A DNA stretch of 64,000 nucleotides from Microcoleus sp. FACHB-831 (GTDB lineage: Bacteria > Cyanobacteriota > Cyanobacteriia > Cyanobacteriales > FACHB-T130). The notes under the pieces were generated by a model that searched no databases, was not told the origin of the DNA, and was given only the letters and a program-made list of their open reading frames with translations. Both the position numbers and the translations under genes were made by a program. The stretch is taken from assembly GCF_014695585.1 (NCBI RefSeq), contig NZ_JACJON010000042.1:34338-98337 (forward strand). The letters run 5' to 3'. Positions 46,284-54,291 of the stretch are shown here, one piece after another (positions within the stretch are counted from its first letter, which is position 1; each line of letters starts with the position of its first letter).

Positions 46284-48125
46284 TTACTGATATCCCGCTG
46301 CTTGCAGGGAAAACAGTCTAGCGTAGCGCCCACCCAATTGCAATAATTCCTCGTGGCTTCCTTCTTCCAGGACAACTCCCCCTTGTATAACTACAATACT
46401 GTCAGCCATACGCACAGTAGAGAAGCGGTGAGATATTAGTATAACCATCTGATTTTTTGTAACAGTCCGCAGGCGCTCGAAAATCTGCATTTCCGCCTCA
46501 GCATCCATAGCCGCCGTTGGTTCGTCTAAAACTAAAATATCGGCTTGCGATCGCATAAATGCCCTGGATAAAGCTACTTTTTGCCACTGTCCTCCAGAAA
46601 GTTCTGTCCCTCCCTTAAACCAACGCCCTAGCTGTGTTTGAAACTTATCTGGCATAGAGTCAATAAAAGGTTTCGCCATGCCTTTTTCAGACGCTATCTC
46701 CCAGTGTTTTTCATCTTCCAAACGCTCCGCATCACCAACACCGACATTTTCTCCTACGGTGAACTGATAGCGCACGAAGTCTTGAAAAATTACGCCGATG
46801 CGTTGGTGCAAAACTTTAATGTCCCATTCTTCTAGATCTAATCCATCGAGAAAAATTCGCCCTGAATCTGGCGTATAAAGTCTGGTTAAAAGCTTAATCA
46901 GTGTAGTTTTACCAGAACCATTTTCACCAACAATAGCCAGCTTTTTTCCGGGTTTCAGTTGTAGCGATATTCCCTTCAGGGCGGGTTGCAAACTTCCTGG
47001 ATAGGTGAAGTAGACATTCTCAAATCGCACCCCATCGTTAGGTATTAAACCATGTGTGGCTTTGCCCCCAGACTTGGGAATTTGTTGCTCTAAAAATTCG
47101 TATAAATTAGACAGGTAGAGGTTATCTTCGTACATTCCTCCGATTGAACTTAGCGTCGCCGAGAAAGTAGACTGTCCTTGCCTAAATATCATCAAATACA
47201 TCGTCATATCCCCAAGAGTTATGCGACCGTTGATGGTTTCTATTACAATCCAGGCGTAGGCAATATAGAATGCTGCTGTACTCAGCAAACTTAGCAAATA
47301 ACCCCAAAATCCCCGCCGCAAAGTTAGGTTGCGGTCTTCGCCGTAGAGTCGATGAAAGATGTCGCGGTAACGCTTGAGGAAGATCGACCCCAACTGGTAG
47401 AGTTTTACCTCTTTAGCGAAGTCTTCCCGTGCGATGAGAGTTTCTAAATAATGTTGCTGGCGGGTTTCTGGCGATCGCCATTTGAACAAGCGGAAAGCTT
47501 CGCCTGCAAAGCGAGTTTCGGCGATGAAAGCAGGGACAGCCGCGATCGCCAATACCGCCACCGCCCAAACAGAAAGTTTTAGCAGCAAAGCGCTATAAGT
47601 TACTAGCGAGAGGGTGTTTTGAATTAGGTTAAAAGTGCGGCTGACGAGGGAGAGGGGGCGAATTGATGCTTCGTGTCGCGCCCGATTCATCTTGTCGTAG
47701 AACTCTGAATCCTCGAAGTGGGTGATGTCGAGTGTCAGGGCTTTTTCTAGAATCATAACATTCACTTTCTGACCCAGTTCGACTCGCAGCAACGACTGAC
47801 AAACTGCAAGACCCCGTTGAGTTCCTGCTAGCAACATGACAGCGATCGCTTCTAGTCCCACATAGCCAAAAGCTGCCCATCTGTGGTTTTGCAAGCCAGA
47901 TTGAGAAGCGAGAACAACTGCATCGACAATTAATTTGCCGATATATGCGATCGCCGCAGGTAGCAACCCGCCGACTAAGGTGAGGATGGCAAAAACAATT
48001 GTCAGGGTGCGGTTGGTATTCCAAACCAACGAAACAGCGCGATCGCTGTACTGGAAGACCGCAAGGGATTTGCTTATGCGTTGCCCAATAAATTTTAGGG
48101 CGTTAAATTTTTTGTGACGACTCAT
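46284..48125 (-). CDS. ABC exporter, fused membrane and ATPase domains
   Basis: The 613-residue half-transporter has about six membrane segments in residues 30-340 and an ATPase domain from about 365. Walker A is VGENGSGKTTL, the signature LSGGQWQKVALSRAF, Walker B ILVLDEPTAAMD and the H-loop ILISHRFS. The type I exporter build fits lipid, peptide or drug export as a homodimer. Its start codon at 48125 is the last chromosomal feature before the mobile element, and no sign of disruption is seen. Confidence 0.93.
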   Translation of the reverse strand: MSRHKKFNALKFIGQRISKSLAVFQYSDRAVSLVWNTNRTLTIVFAILTLVGGLLPAAIAYIGKLIVDAVVLASQSGLQNHRWAAFGYVGLEAIAVMLLAGTQRGLAVCQSLLRVELGQKVNVMILEKALTLDITHFEDSEFYDKMNRARHEASIRPLSLVSRTFNLIQNTLSLVTYSALLLKLSVWAVAVLAIAAVPAFIAETRFAGEAFRLFKWRSPETRQQHYLETLIAREDFAKEVKLYQLGSIFLKRYRDIFHRLYGEDRNLTLRRGFWGYLLSLLSTAAFYIAYAWIVIETINGRITLGDMTMYLMIFRQGQSTFSATLSSIGGMYEDNLYLSNLYEFLEQQIPKSGGKATHGLIPNDGVRFENVYFTYPGSLQPALKGISLQLKPGKKLAIVGENGSGKTTLIKLLTRLYTPDSGRIFLDGLDLEEWDIKVLHQRIGVIFQDFVRYQFTVGENVGVGDAERLEDEKHWEIASEKGMAKPFIDSMPDKFQTQLGRWFKGGTELSGGQWQKVALSRAFMRSQADILVLDEPTAAMDAEAEMQIFERLRTVTKNQMVILISHRFSTVRMADSIVVIQGGVVLEEGSHEELLQLGGRYARLFSLQAAGYQ

Positions 48126-48139
48126 GTTCTACTTATAGC

Positions 48140-48168
48140 GTCAAAATAGACAAGGATTTTGCTATACT
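48140..48168 (+). promoter_or_regulatory. extended -10 promoter upstream of the integrase
   Basis: TGC-TATACT (48160-48168) is an extended -10 box. A weak -35 (GTCAAA, 48140-48145) lies 17 bp upstream. The doublet site at 48183 begins 15 bp after the -10, in the initially transcribed region, where a bound protein would block the promoter. A 7-bp inverted repeat AGCTTAC (48175-48181)/GTAAGCT (48209-48215) brackets the doublet. Confidence 0.45.
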
Positions 48169-48182
48169 CTGAAAAGCTTACC

Positions 48183-48199
48183 AGTTCAACGGTTCAACG
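48183..48199. repeat. GTTNAAC doublet, site cluster 1
   Basis: AGTTCAACG and GGTTCAACG lie side by side with an 8-bp period, followed directly by AAATGA whose ATG starts a micro-ORF. The same arrangement, including the adjoining start codon, recurs at 59328-59349. Confidence 0.8.
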
Positions 48200-48201
48200 A
48201 A

Positions 48202-48264
48202 ATGACTTGTAAGCTCAAAAATGAGTGTGTCAAAACACCGAAAAAACACGTAGAGAAAAAGTAG
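48202..48264 (+). CDS. possible 20-aa leader peptide before the integrase
   Basis: ATG at 48202, touching the doublet site, reads MTCKLKNECVKTPKKHVEKK and stops 10 nt before the integrase start. It is very basic. The conservation of site plus ATG between here and 59347 is the only support. It could be a leader peptide or simply chance. Confidence 0.3.
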   Translation: MTCKLKNECVKTPKKHVEKK

Positions 48265-48274
48265 AGAAACTAGA

Positions 48275-49759
48275 ATGTCAGACATAACAAAGCTTACAGA
48301 CTCAAAAGCTAAAGATATTTGCAGTGTTGGTAGTGGACATGGATTCAATAAGTATAAAGGGCAGAAAGCAGAGGCAGCACGCCGGAAGGTGCTAAACGCC
48401 GTAGAAGCGAAAGAACGCTGTAACGCAATCAACGTAACACTTAAAGCCGATAAGGTTAGTTGCAAACTAGATATAAAGGGGGAGAGCCTAACCTTAAGGT
48501 TCAGTGCAGCGTTAAGAGACGCTACTGATAAGCCTACTCATGAAGGTGGAAATACTAAGCAATGGAATGTAGGCTGCGGTTTATATGCTGACGATGAAGG
48601 CTTTAGTAAAGGTGAGTTTTATTGTCGTCAGATAAGTCAACAAATGCGTCTACGTTTATTTACTTGGGAATGGTTTGATAAGGAAATTAAAGGCATTAGC
48701 GAGACTCCTAAGCAAATAGAGAAACCAAAAACTATTGGTGATTTGATTGAGGAATTTAAAAATCACTATCTCTCAGAAGGGCGAAAAAACAAGCATCCTG
48801 AGTCTAACTGGAAAAATACTTATTTGCACTATTACAAACCATTTAACTTTAGTGAGTTTTTGTCTGAAAAAGAACTTACTAAAGCTATTGAATCAACAGA
48901 GCCTAATACTGCCAGTAGATACTGGGCATATTACGCAATACAAAAATTCCTTGATTTTCATCAGTTATTAGATGCTTACAGAGTCTTGCTAAAGCGTTAT
49001 AAAAAAAGTATTGATTATAAACACAAAGAATTGGATATACGTTCTGACGATGAATATGAACAATTTATTTTGTCGTTAGCACCAACAAAAAGAATTCATA
49101 ATCGCTTTACAAAAGTAATTTGCGAATGGCGTTGGACGTTTGGAATGTTGTTGACTTATGGCCTGCGACCACATGAAGCATTAAACATACTTAATCTGTA
49201 TGAACCATACAAATATGAGGGTAAAGTCTTTAAGGCTCTTAATGACCCAACAAACGACACAAACATTATTGTCACTGACGGTAAAACTGGGATGCGAACA
49301 GCAATGCCACTTAGCCCAGAAGGCAAGGATTGGGTAGCTTTATTTGAGCTTAAAACTCCAATGCCAAGGCAAATGGAATGTGGGAACCCATTACACGTTG
49401 CTAAAGCTTTTGGCCAGTTTCTAAGGCGACGTGGCTTTACTTTTAAGTCTTATTCCTTACGTCATCGCTGGAACCACAGAGCGCGGGAGAGAGGGATTGA
49501 TACTAGCACCGCTGCCCTTTCGATGGGTCATTCAGAAATGATGAATAGCACGACTTATAAACGCCAAATGGGAGGAAATACAAAAGCTAAAATAATTGAA
49601 AAAGCACTTGAAAAGTTAGAACAACGAGAAACAGAAAAAGAAACGATAGAAACCTTAAGGCTTGAGAATGAATTACTACGCACTCAGAACAATTTGTTAG
49701 AAGCACGCAACCGAGAACTAGAGCGAAGGCTTGCAGTCTTAGTAGAAGATATCGAATAA
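48275..49759 (+). CDS. tyrosine recombinase/integrase
   Basis: The 494-residue protein has an N-terminal region (1-150) unlike common arm-binding domains. A core-binding helical part (about 150-260) and the catalytic domain follow: box I Arg in TYGLRPHEALNI, box II SYSLRHRWNHRAR and the end GHSEMMNSTTYKRQ with the His and nucleophile Tyr. Box II has Tyr where His usually starts HxxR. A leucine-rich coiled coil of about 55 residues follows the Tyr, an unusual tail. It should integrate and excise the element. It is the first gene at the left end. Confidence 0.9.
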   Translation: MSDITKLTDSKAKDICSVGSGHGFNKYKGQKAEAARRKVLNAVEAKERCNAINVTLKADKVSCKLDIKGESLTLRFSAALRDATDKPTHEGGNTKQWNVGCGLYADDEGFSKGEFYCRQISQQMRLRLFTWEWFDKEIKGISETPKQIEKPKTIGDLIEEFKNHYLSEGRKNKHPESNWKNTYLHYYKPFNFSEFLSEKELTKAIESTEPNTASRYWAYYAIQKFLDFHQLLDAYRVLLKRYKKSIDYKHKELDIRSDDEYEQFILSLAPTKRIHNRFTKVICEWRWTFGMLLTYGLRPHEALNILNLYEPYKYEGKVFKALNDPTNDTNIIVTDGKTGMRTAMPLSPEGKDWVALFELKTPMPRQMECGNPLHVAKAFGQFLRRRGFTFKSYSLRHRWNHRARERGIDTSTAALSMGHSEMMNSTTYKRQMGGNTKAKIIEKALEKLEQRETEKETIETLRLENELLRTQNNLLEARNRELERRLAVLVEDIE

Positions 49760-49764
49760 AAAAG

Positions 49765-49792
49765 AACCGCTAGTAATGGCGTTCTAGCGGTT
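49765..49792 (+). terminator. hairpin after the integrase gene
   Basis: AACCGCTAG (49765-49773) pairs exactly with CTAGCGGTT (49784-49792), loop of 10, starting 6 nt after the integrase stop. Only a short T-run follows. Confidence 0.6.
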
Positions 49793-49811
49793 TACAGGCA
49801 ATCTTAATAAG

Positions 49812-49845
49812 TCCCTCTATTCTATGCGATAGGAGGGATTTTTTT
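49812..49845 (+). terminator. second hairpin with T-run after the integrase
   Basis: TCCCTC-TAT pairs with ATAGGAGGGA (49829-49838) with one bulge, followed by seven T. It is a standard intrinsic terminator insulating the integrase from the leftward block. Confidence 0.75.
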
Positions 49846-49904
49846 ATGGCCATTAATAATCCTATCCCCTCCTTATAGTCATCCTTACCCTTACTCCTCT
49901 TAAT

Positions 49905-49937
49905 CGTTCAACGAATTATTTAACGAATCGTTGAACG
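49905..49937. repeat. GTTNAAC triplet, site cluster 2 (12-bp period)
   Basis: CGTTCAACG, ATTTAACGA and CGTTGAACG have their TTNAACG cores at 49907, 49919 and 49931, an exact 12-bp spacing. It lies between the convergent integrase and leftward block. Confidence 0.85.
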
Positions 49938-49966
49938 TTGTAGCGGTATCAACATCAGCAAATACT

Positions 49967-50251
49967 TTAATCATTGCTATTACTATCAACAGCATCCTTG
50001 TTAAGTAAGTTACTTCTGTTGAAGACATTTTGCTCATAAAGCTTACTAACAAGGGATGCTTCCATAGGGCATTCAAATTTACATTGTGGCGCTTCATACG
50101 TTATTTGAGTGAGTGCATCTACTTTATCTTGTGTCTGCAAAATCCGTTCGCGGTTTTTATCCGTTTTAGTATTTGCACATTTAATGTAGTAAAGTGCTAC
50201 CGCTTGAAATAATAGCAGTAGGACTTCCAAAACTTTCTCGTAACTAATCAT
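49967..50251 (-). CDS. small membrane-anchored protein
   Basis: The 94-residue product begins with one hydrophobic segment (EKVLEVLLLLFQAVALYYI), followed by a charged, helical part with two Cys (CKFECP). It would be N-terminally anchored with the rest in cytosol or periplasm. It is the last gene of the leftward block, 84 nt after the 394-aa gene. I do not recognise it. A frame on the same strand (49900-50097) overlaps it and is less likely. Confidence 0.6.
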   Translation of the reverse strand: MISYEKVLEVLLLLFQAVALYYIKCANTKTDKNRERILQTQDKVDALTQITYEAPQCKFECPMEASLVSKLYEQNVFNRSNLLNKDAVDSNSND

Positions 50252-50335
50252 TTCTTTAATATTGATAGAAAAAAAGAAAGCTAGGCTAAGTAGTAGTTAA
50301 CCCAGCTCGTTCGACGTTCTGTAAGGCTCTTAACT

Positions 50336-51520
50336 CTATTTTACACTGTTGCTTAAAACCTGCTTCAGTGTATTTGACCAACCTACAGGCTCAATTTGTT
50401 GGTTGATGAATAAGCGTTTTCGCTTATATTGGAATGTTCCTCCAGAAGTAGCTTTACCAGGTTTATTTTTATCTACTGCCCTTTTAACTGGATTAATTAC
50501 AGTCATAAAGCGAGGGTAGATATCAAATTTTGTTTTCTCTTCCCACCAAGGGTCGCCTTTAGATAACTTAGTTCCGCTCTGTATATGATTGGATGTCCTA
50601 GAAGTAACTTTACTTTTACTAAAAGCTAAAAACTTATCTAAGTTTGCATTAGCAGTTGATTCATCGTCACCCCAACAAACCATCTGATTAATCCCTGCAT
50701 AATCTTCATGCGAGCTTAAATATGCTCTAGCTATCCAGTGCCCCCAAACTAAGCCATTGTCAGCATTACAAGCAGTTCTAATATTCTCGTAAGTTAATTT
50801 ACTCTCATCTACATTAGGAATATTTACTTGCCCTTTATAAAAGAAAGTAGTACTTGACCCTTTATAATAGGGCGGTTTTTTTCTATTAGTAAAAAATAGT
50901 TTTATAGATGTATTTGTACTTGGTTTCATCCGGTAATACTCGTCAACCGGATAACCGTAAAACTCTCCAAAATCTTTAGTGTTAAGTATTCTATTAAAAT
51001 TAGTAAATTCAACTATTTGATTTATAACTTGTGCTGCGTTACCGACCATCCAATACCATTCATTATCATTACTTCTGTTCGGGAAGTACTGACAAACATA
51101 GTAAGGCGCAGCGACTTTACCAGTTGATTCAACAATGTCTAATTTTGGTTTTTCCTTCGGGTCAAGTCCCCAAGGTTTTTCTTTAAAATCTTTTGGTCTA
51201 TATTTACCTTCGTAGTCTGGGAATTCATTACACCAATTTTCCGCCCATTCTTTTAGATTAAAATTACCTGTTCTAGCGCTAACTAATTCCTCTATTGCTA
51301 AAAACAAGGATGTTTGTAATTGAAGTGTTTCGCTACTACCGGATAAAAGATAAATATCTTTTTTATTATCTCTATCTGGGAATACTTCTAGGACATCAAA
51401 TTTGAGCGGTACGTTCTCTGTTTTTTCAGGCGCACCTTTTTCAGTAACTAAATCAGCTACATCGTTATATTTTTCCTTAATTTGAATAGCTTTATTTAGG
51501 ATGACATCCCACTTAGCCAT
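50336..51520 (-). CDS. orphan protein, 394 aa, virion- or surface-like block
   Basis: It is a soluble-looking protein rich in aromatic and polar residues (YYVCQYFPNRSNDNEWYWM, WGHWIARAYLSSHEDYAG) with no signal peptide or membrane segment. The C-terminal GGTFQYKRKRLFINQQ is basic. It starts one base after the 751-aa gene stop, so the two are tightly coupled and probably made in fixed ratio. I know no family. Structural or DNA-binding roles are both possible. Confidence 0.7.
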   Translation of the reverse strand: MAKWDVILNKAIQIKEKYNDVADLVTEKGAPEKTENVPLKFDVLEVFPDRDNKKDIYLLSGSSETLQLQTSLFLAIEELVSARTGNFNLKEWAENWCNEFPDYEGKYRPKDFKEKPWGLDPKEKPKLDIVESTGKVAAPYYVCQYFPNRSNDNEWYWMVGNAAQVINQIVEFTNFNRILNTKDFGEFYGYPVDEYYRMKPSTNTSIKLFFTNRKKPPYYKGSSTTFFYKGQVNIPNVDESKLTYENIRTACNADNGLVWGHWIARAYLSSHEDYAGINQMVCWGDDESTANANLDKFLAFSKSKVTSRTSNHIQSGTKLSKGDPWWEEKTKFDIYPRFMTVINPVKRAVDKNKPGKATSGGTFQYKRKRLFINQQIEPVGWSNTLKQVLSNSVK

Positions 51521-51521
51521 T

Positions 51522-53777
51522 TTATTTACTATCCTCTGTAGGCTTATCGCCTTTACGTTTTGAGACTTTCTTTACCCTCGGTCTATTGTCCTTTGGTCTG
51601 TTATAAGGGCTAATATTTTCTGTTCTTTTAGGCGCTGTATTTTCATAACCAAGCTCAATTTCGCTAAAGACCTTCTCTGGCTCTCCTCCGGATAATGCGG
51701 CTTTGACGTTTTCTCGCGTCAAGAACCCATGTACTTTTTGCGCTAACACTGCACTATCAATAAGCGTTTTTAAAGCGTCTACACCCTTGTATGGTGTCGT
51801 AGTAGTACCGCTTATAGCGAGTAAATGATGCCCGTATTCTAATAACGTTTCATTAAGAGTTTTGCCACCTTTAAACATTGGTACTTTAAGCGGGACATTC
51901 ACTTCTTTAAGCAGTTCTGGTAATAACTCTTCTGTACTTGCTTCAGTGTTCTTATCAATGTTTCCTTTACCACCTTTTTCAAAACCTTTCTCGCTGCTAG
52001 CAAAAGGATTAAAGGCAAAAGGTACATCTAGTTTTTTATGCTCTATTGGATAATCACACCATTCTTCTATGTTCTCCATTATTTGATTATTAGCAGCTAC
52101 TATCTTATGAACCGCACCAACTTCATATAACAACCTTATTGCCATGTTATTAGTAACATCAGTATCACCCGCTGTATCAATAGCGTGGGAGATTAATAAT
52201 TGAAGTGCATCCGCCATTGACTGAATTTTAACTGTTAATTTTTGGTCGCCCTTCTTAGCTGGGTCACTGTCTTTTAAAGTTATTTCAATTGGAAATAATC
52301 CTGCTGATTTATCGGCCTGCCTGATTTGTGCTTTTTGTATATCTGCATATCCTTTAATTTTTTCATCGCCAGTAACACCAGGGTACAAAATGCGTTTAGG
52401 TAATTTAGCGTCGTAAAACTCTTTTGGTTGTAAAACGCTATTAACTTCTTTAAGTCGCTTTGCTTGAATGATTAATTCATCCACTTGTGAAGCACTAAAT
52501 TTAATACTCTCAAATAGTGTTGCAGGCTTTTCTTTTTTTTTGTCAAAGCCGAAGTCTTTAAGTACTTCTGTTTTTTTCTCAACATTATAATTAAAATCAA
52601 CTGGTTCACCTATTTGTTTTTTTAATTTCTCTACATCTTCATCAATCTCATTTACTTTTTTAAGAATTGCTCTTAATAAACTATCATCGCCTGGAGACGG
52701 TGGACAGCATCCCATACAACACCTTTTTTTCTTTTCTTTTGGTGGTTTATCACTTTCACATTTAGGAAACCTTACTGGTTCCCCATCTACTTTAATCCAT
52801 ATTACTTGTACTCCGTAATCATTCCTTATTCTCTCACTTGCCAAGTGTCCTGAATAAAATGATTGCTCGTAAATATCAATAAGAGGTTTGCTAGTTTCTT
52901 TTAAGTATTTAGAAATATCACTATATAAACCATATAAAATAGCGACGTTATTACCTGTATCACCCGTGGAACCCCAGATTCTAACATTGTATTCATAATT
53001 GTAACTACTTATCCTTCCTTCACCTTCGGTAATTTCTCCATCACTATCTTCTATTGCTATATCAATACTTGAATCAGCGTAAATTACGCCATATTTTTTA
53101 TTACTATTATTGCTAGTTTGTTCTCCACTTGGATTATTTACAAAGGCTTTGTAAATTCCGGTAGCCGCATAATAATTTTGATTTTCAGATGAAGTTTGAT
53201 ATTCACAAGCTATAAGCGGTTGTCTTTGATAAATATTACTAGGATTGTTGCGACTAGCCCAAGTAATTATAGGGGTATTTTCCATAGGCGCAAATATTTT
53301 AGGAGTGATTTTTGTCGTTCCCTGAAAAAATTCATTACCTTCATTTCTAAGATATACGCTTCTTCTTAACCCTCGTTGATGTGTTTGAATACCTACATAA
53401 CAATAAAAATCTTCACCATCAGGGATACAGCTACGCGGGCGAGGTGGTGCGGGAATACCTTTAAATTGTGGCGGTAATTCGTAAATGTTCCATTCTCGAT
53501 TAACGCTCGTATCTGGAGGAGTTACTCTACATTTTTCTTCTCTGTGAACTAATTGATATTTAGGAAGTTTTATTCCTGCTACTACTGGTGTAATAGAAAA
53601 TCCTTTATTACATTCATCAGCAATTATTTCTATGTCATCAAAGCCGATAGGGAGAGCGCTAAACGGCTGATTGCTACAAACGGGACTATCCGGCCATCGT
53701 TCGCAATCATTGGGCGCTGCGGCGTCGTCAGGGACAGAGTAGAACCCACTATCGCCAAGTGGAACTAAGCCATCCAT
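51522..53777 (-). CDS. large orphan protein with CCMGCC motif and coiled coil, 751 aa
   Basis: The N-terminal 330 residues are beta-rich with paired Cys (CERWPDSPVC, RSCIPDGEDFYC), suggesting an extracellular or virion surface domain. A basic KEKKKRCCMGCCP segment at about 350 follows, then a coiled coil (DEDVEKLKKQIGE) and a helical C-terminal half ending in a basic, Pro-rich tail. The Cys cluster resembles a metal or lipid-attachment site. There is no signal peptide. It heads a coupled pair with the 394-aa gene. I recall similar Cys-cluster proteins in cyanobacterial genomes but no assigned function. Confidence 0.7.
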   Translation of the reverse strand: MDGLVPLGDSGFYSVPDDAAAPNDCERWPDSPVCSNQPFSALPIGFDDIEIIADECNKGFSITPVVAGIKLPKYQLVHREEKCRVTPPDTSVNREWNIYELPPQFKGIPAPPRPRSCIPDGEDFYCYVGIQTHQRGLRRSVYLRNEGNEFFQGTTKITPKIFAPMENTPIITWASRNNPSNIYQRQPLIACEYQTSSENQNYYAATGIYKAFVNNPSGEQTSNNSNKKYGVIYADSSIDIAIEDSDGEITEGEGRISSYNYEYNVRIWGSTGDTGNNVAILYGLYSDISKYLKETSKPLIDIYEQSFYSGHLASERIRNDYGVQVIWIKVDGEPVRFPKCESDKPPKEKKKRCCMGCCPPSPGDDSLLRAILKKVNEIDEDVEKLKKQIGEPVDFNYNVEKKTEVLKDFGFDKKKEKPATLFESIKFSASQVDELIIQAKRLKEVNSVLQPKEFYDAKLPKRILYPGVTGDEKIKGYADIQKAQIRQADKSAGLFPIEITLKDSDPAKKGDQKLTVKIQSMADALQLLISHAIDTAGDTDVTNNMAIRLLYEVGAVHKIVAANNQIMENIEEWCDYPIEHKKLDVPFAFNPFASSEKGFEKGGKGNIDKNTEASTEELLPELLKEVNVPLKVPMFKGGKTLNETLLEYGHHLLAISGTTTTPYKGVDALKTLIDSAVLAQKVHGFLTRENVKAALSGGEPEKVFSEIELGYENTAPKRTENISPYNRPKDNRPRVKKVSKRKGDKPTEDSK

Positions 53778-53830
53778 TACCTCTGATACTTCTGGTATTT
53801 TTGGTACTTCTGGAAATTCCCTACCACGTT

Positions 53831-53926
53831 TTATTTTTCTGATTTGGGTTCTTGGGTTGTTTCTGATTCCTTCAGTATCTCTACTCGATAACCGCTTTGT
53901 TTGAGTTGGTCTACTTTCTCTTTCAA
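53831..53926 (-). CDS. possible 31-aa peptide, TTG start
   Basis: The TTG at 53926 overlaps the stop of the 49-aa frame (TTGA). The product KEKVDQLKQSGYRVEILKES and onward is highly charged. The frame is open upstream as KQGRATALKEKVDQ without a standard start. It may be a short coupled gene or the remnant of a longer one. Confidence 0.3.
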   Translation of the reverse strand: MKEKVDQLKQSGYRVEILKESETTQEPKSEK

Positions 53927-54072
53927 GGCTGTCGCCCGTCCTTGCTTGAGGTTACATCACTCGCGGCGCTAGGCTTTCCCGTATCTCTAACATTTCCATC
54001 ATATTCATAAGGCGATTTCCTTACTCCCCATCCTTGGTCTTCATCTTCTGCTGATTCTATTACTCTAGGCAT
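53923..54072 (-). CDS. small acidic protein, 49 aa
   Basis: ATG at 54072 gives MPRVIESAEDEDQGWGVRKS and stops at 53923. It fills part of the 300-nt space between the 61-aa and 751-aa genes and overlaps the next small frame by 4 nt. The gene-like packing supports it, but length and lack of homologs known to me keep confidence low. Confidence 0.4.
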   Translation of the reverse strand: MPRVIESAEDEDQGWGVRKSPYEYDGNVRDTGKPSAASDVTSSKDGRQP

Positions 54073-54077
54073 GAATT

Positions 54078-54111
54078 GTTGAACTAATTTGTTTAACAAA
54101 ATCGTTAAACG
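54078..54111. repeat. GTTNAAC triplet, site cluster 3 (13-bp period)
   Basis: Cores TTGAACT, TTTAACA and TTAAACG begin at 54079, 54092 and 54105, an exact 13-bp spacing. It sits at the junction between the 61-aa and 49-aa genes. Confidence 0.85.
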
Positions 54112-54290
54112 TTTGCTATATCCTTACTAAAGAAACCTAGTCTTTGTTTGTAGGGTAGGGATACTTTCCTTAATCCTTGATAGCGTTGATACATCTTATT
54201 TAAATCTTCTCTTCCATAGACTTGATATGGCATTTTAAAATCTGCTGGGTCATTAATTAGTATTTTACGTTTTCCTATCCTGTGAAACAC
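54105..54290 (-). CDS. small basic protein, 61 aa
   Basis: A GTG at 54290 follows the spike-like gene stop by one base and gives FHRIGKRKILINDPADFKMP and onward. It is basic and Tyr-rich (YQVYGREDLNKMYQRYQGL), without membrane segment. Tight packing suggests translational coupling to the gene before it. No family is recognised. Confidence 0.5.
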   Translation of the reverse strand: MFHRIGKRKILINDPADFKMPYQVYGREDLNKMYQRYQGLRKVSLPYKQRLGFFSKDIANV

Positions 54291-54291
54291 T

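Noticed and set aside
48175..48215. AGCTTAC/GTAAGCT inverted repeat as the attachment core
   Set aside because: Position suits an attachment site, but the right end is outside the window so no matching copy can be shown.
49900..50097. 65-codon minus-strand frame with a hydrophobic segment near the element's left end
   Set aside because: It overlaps the 94-aa gene for most of its length in another frame, ends in translated site-cluster sequence and lacks a ribosome site.
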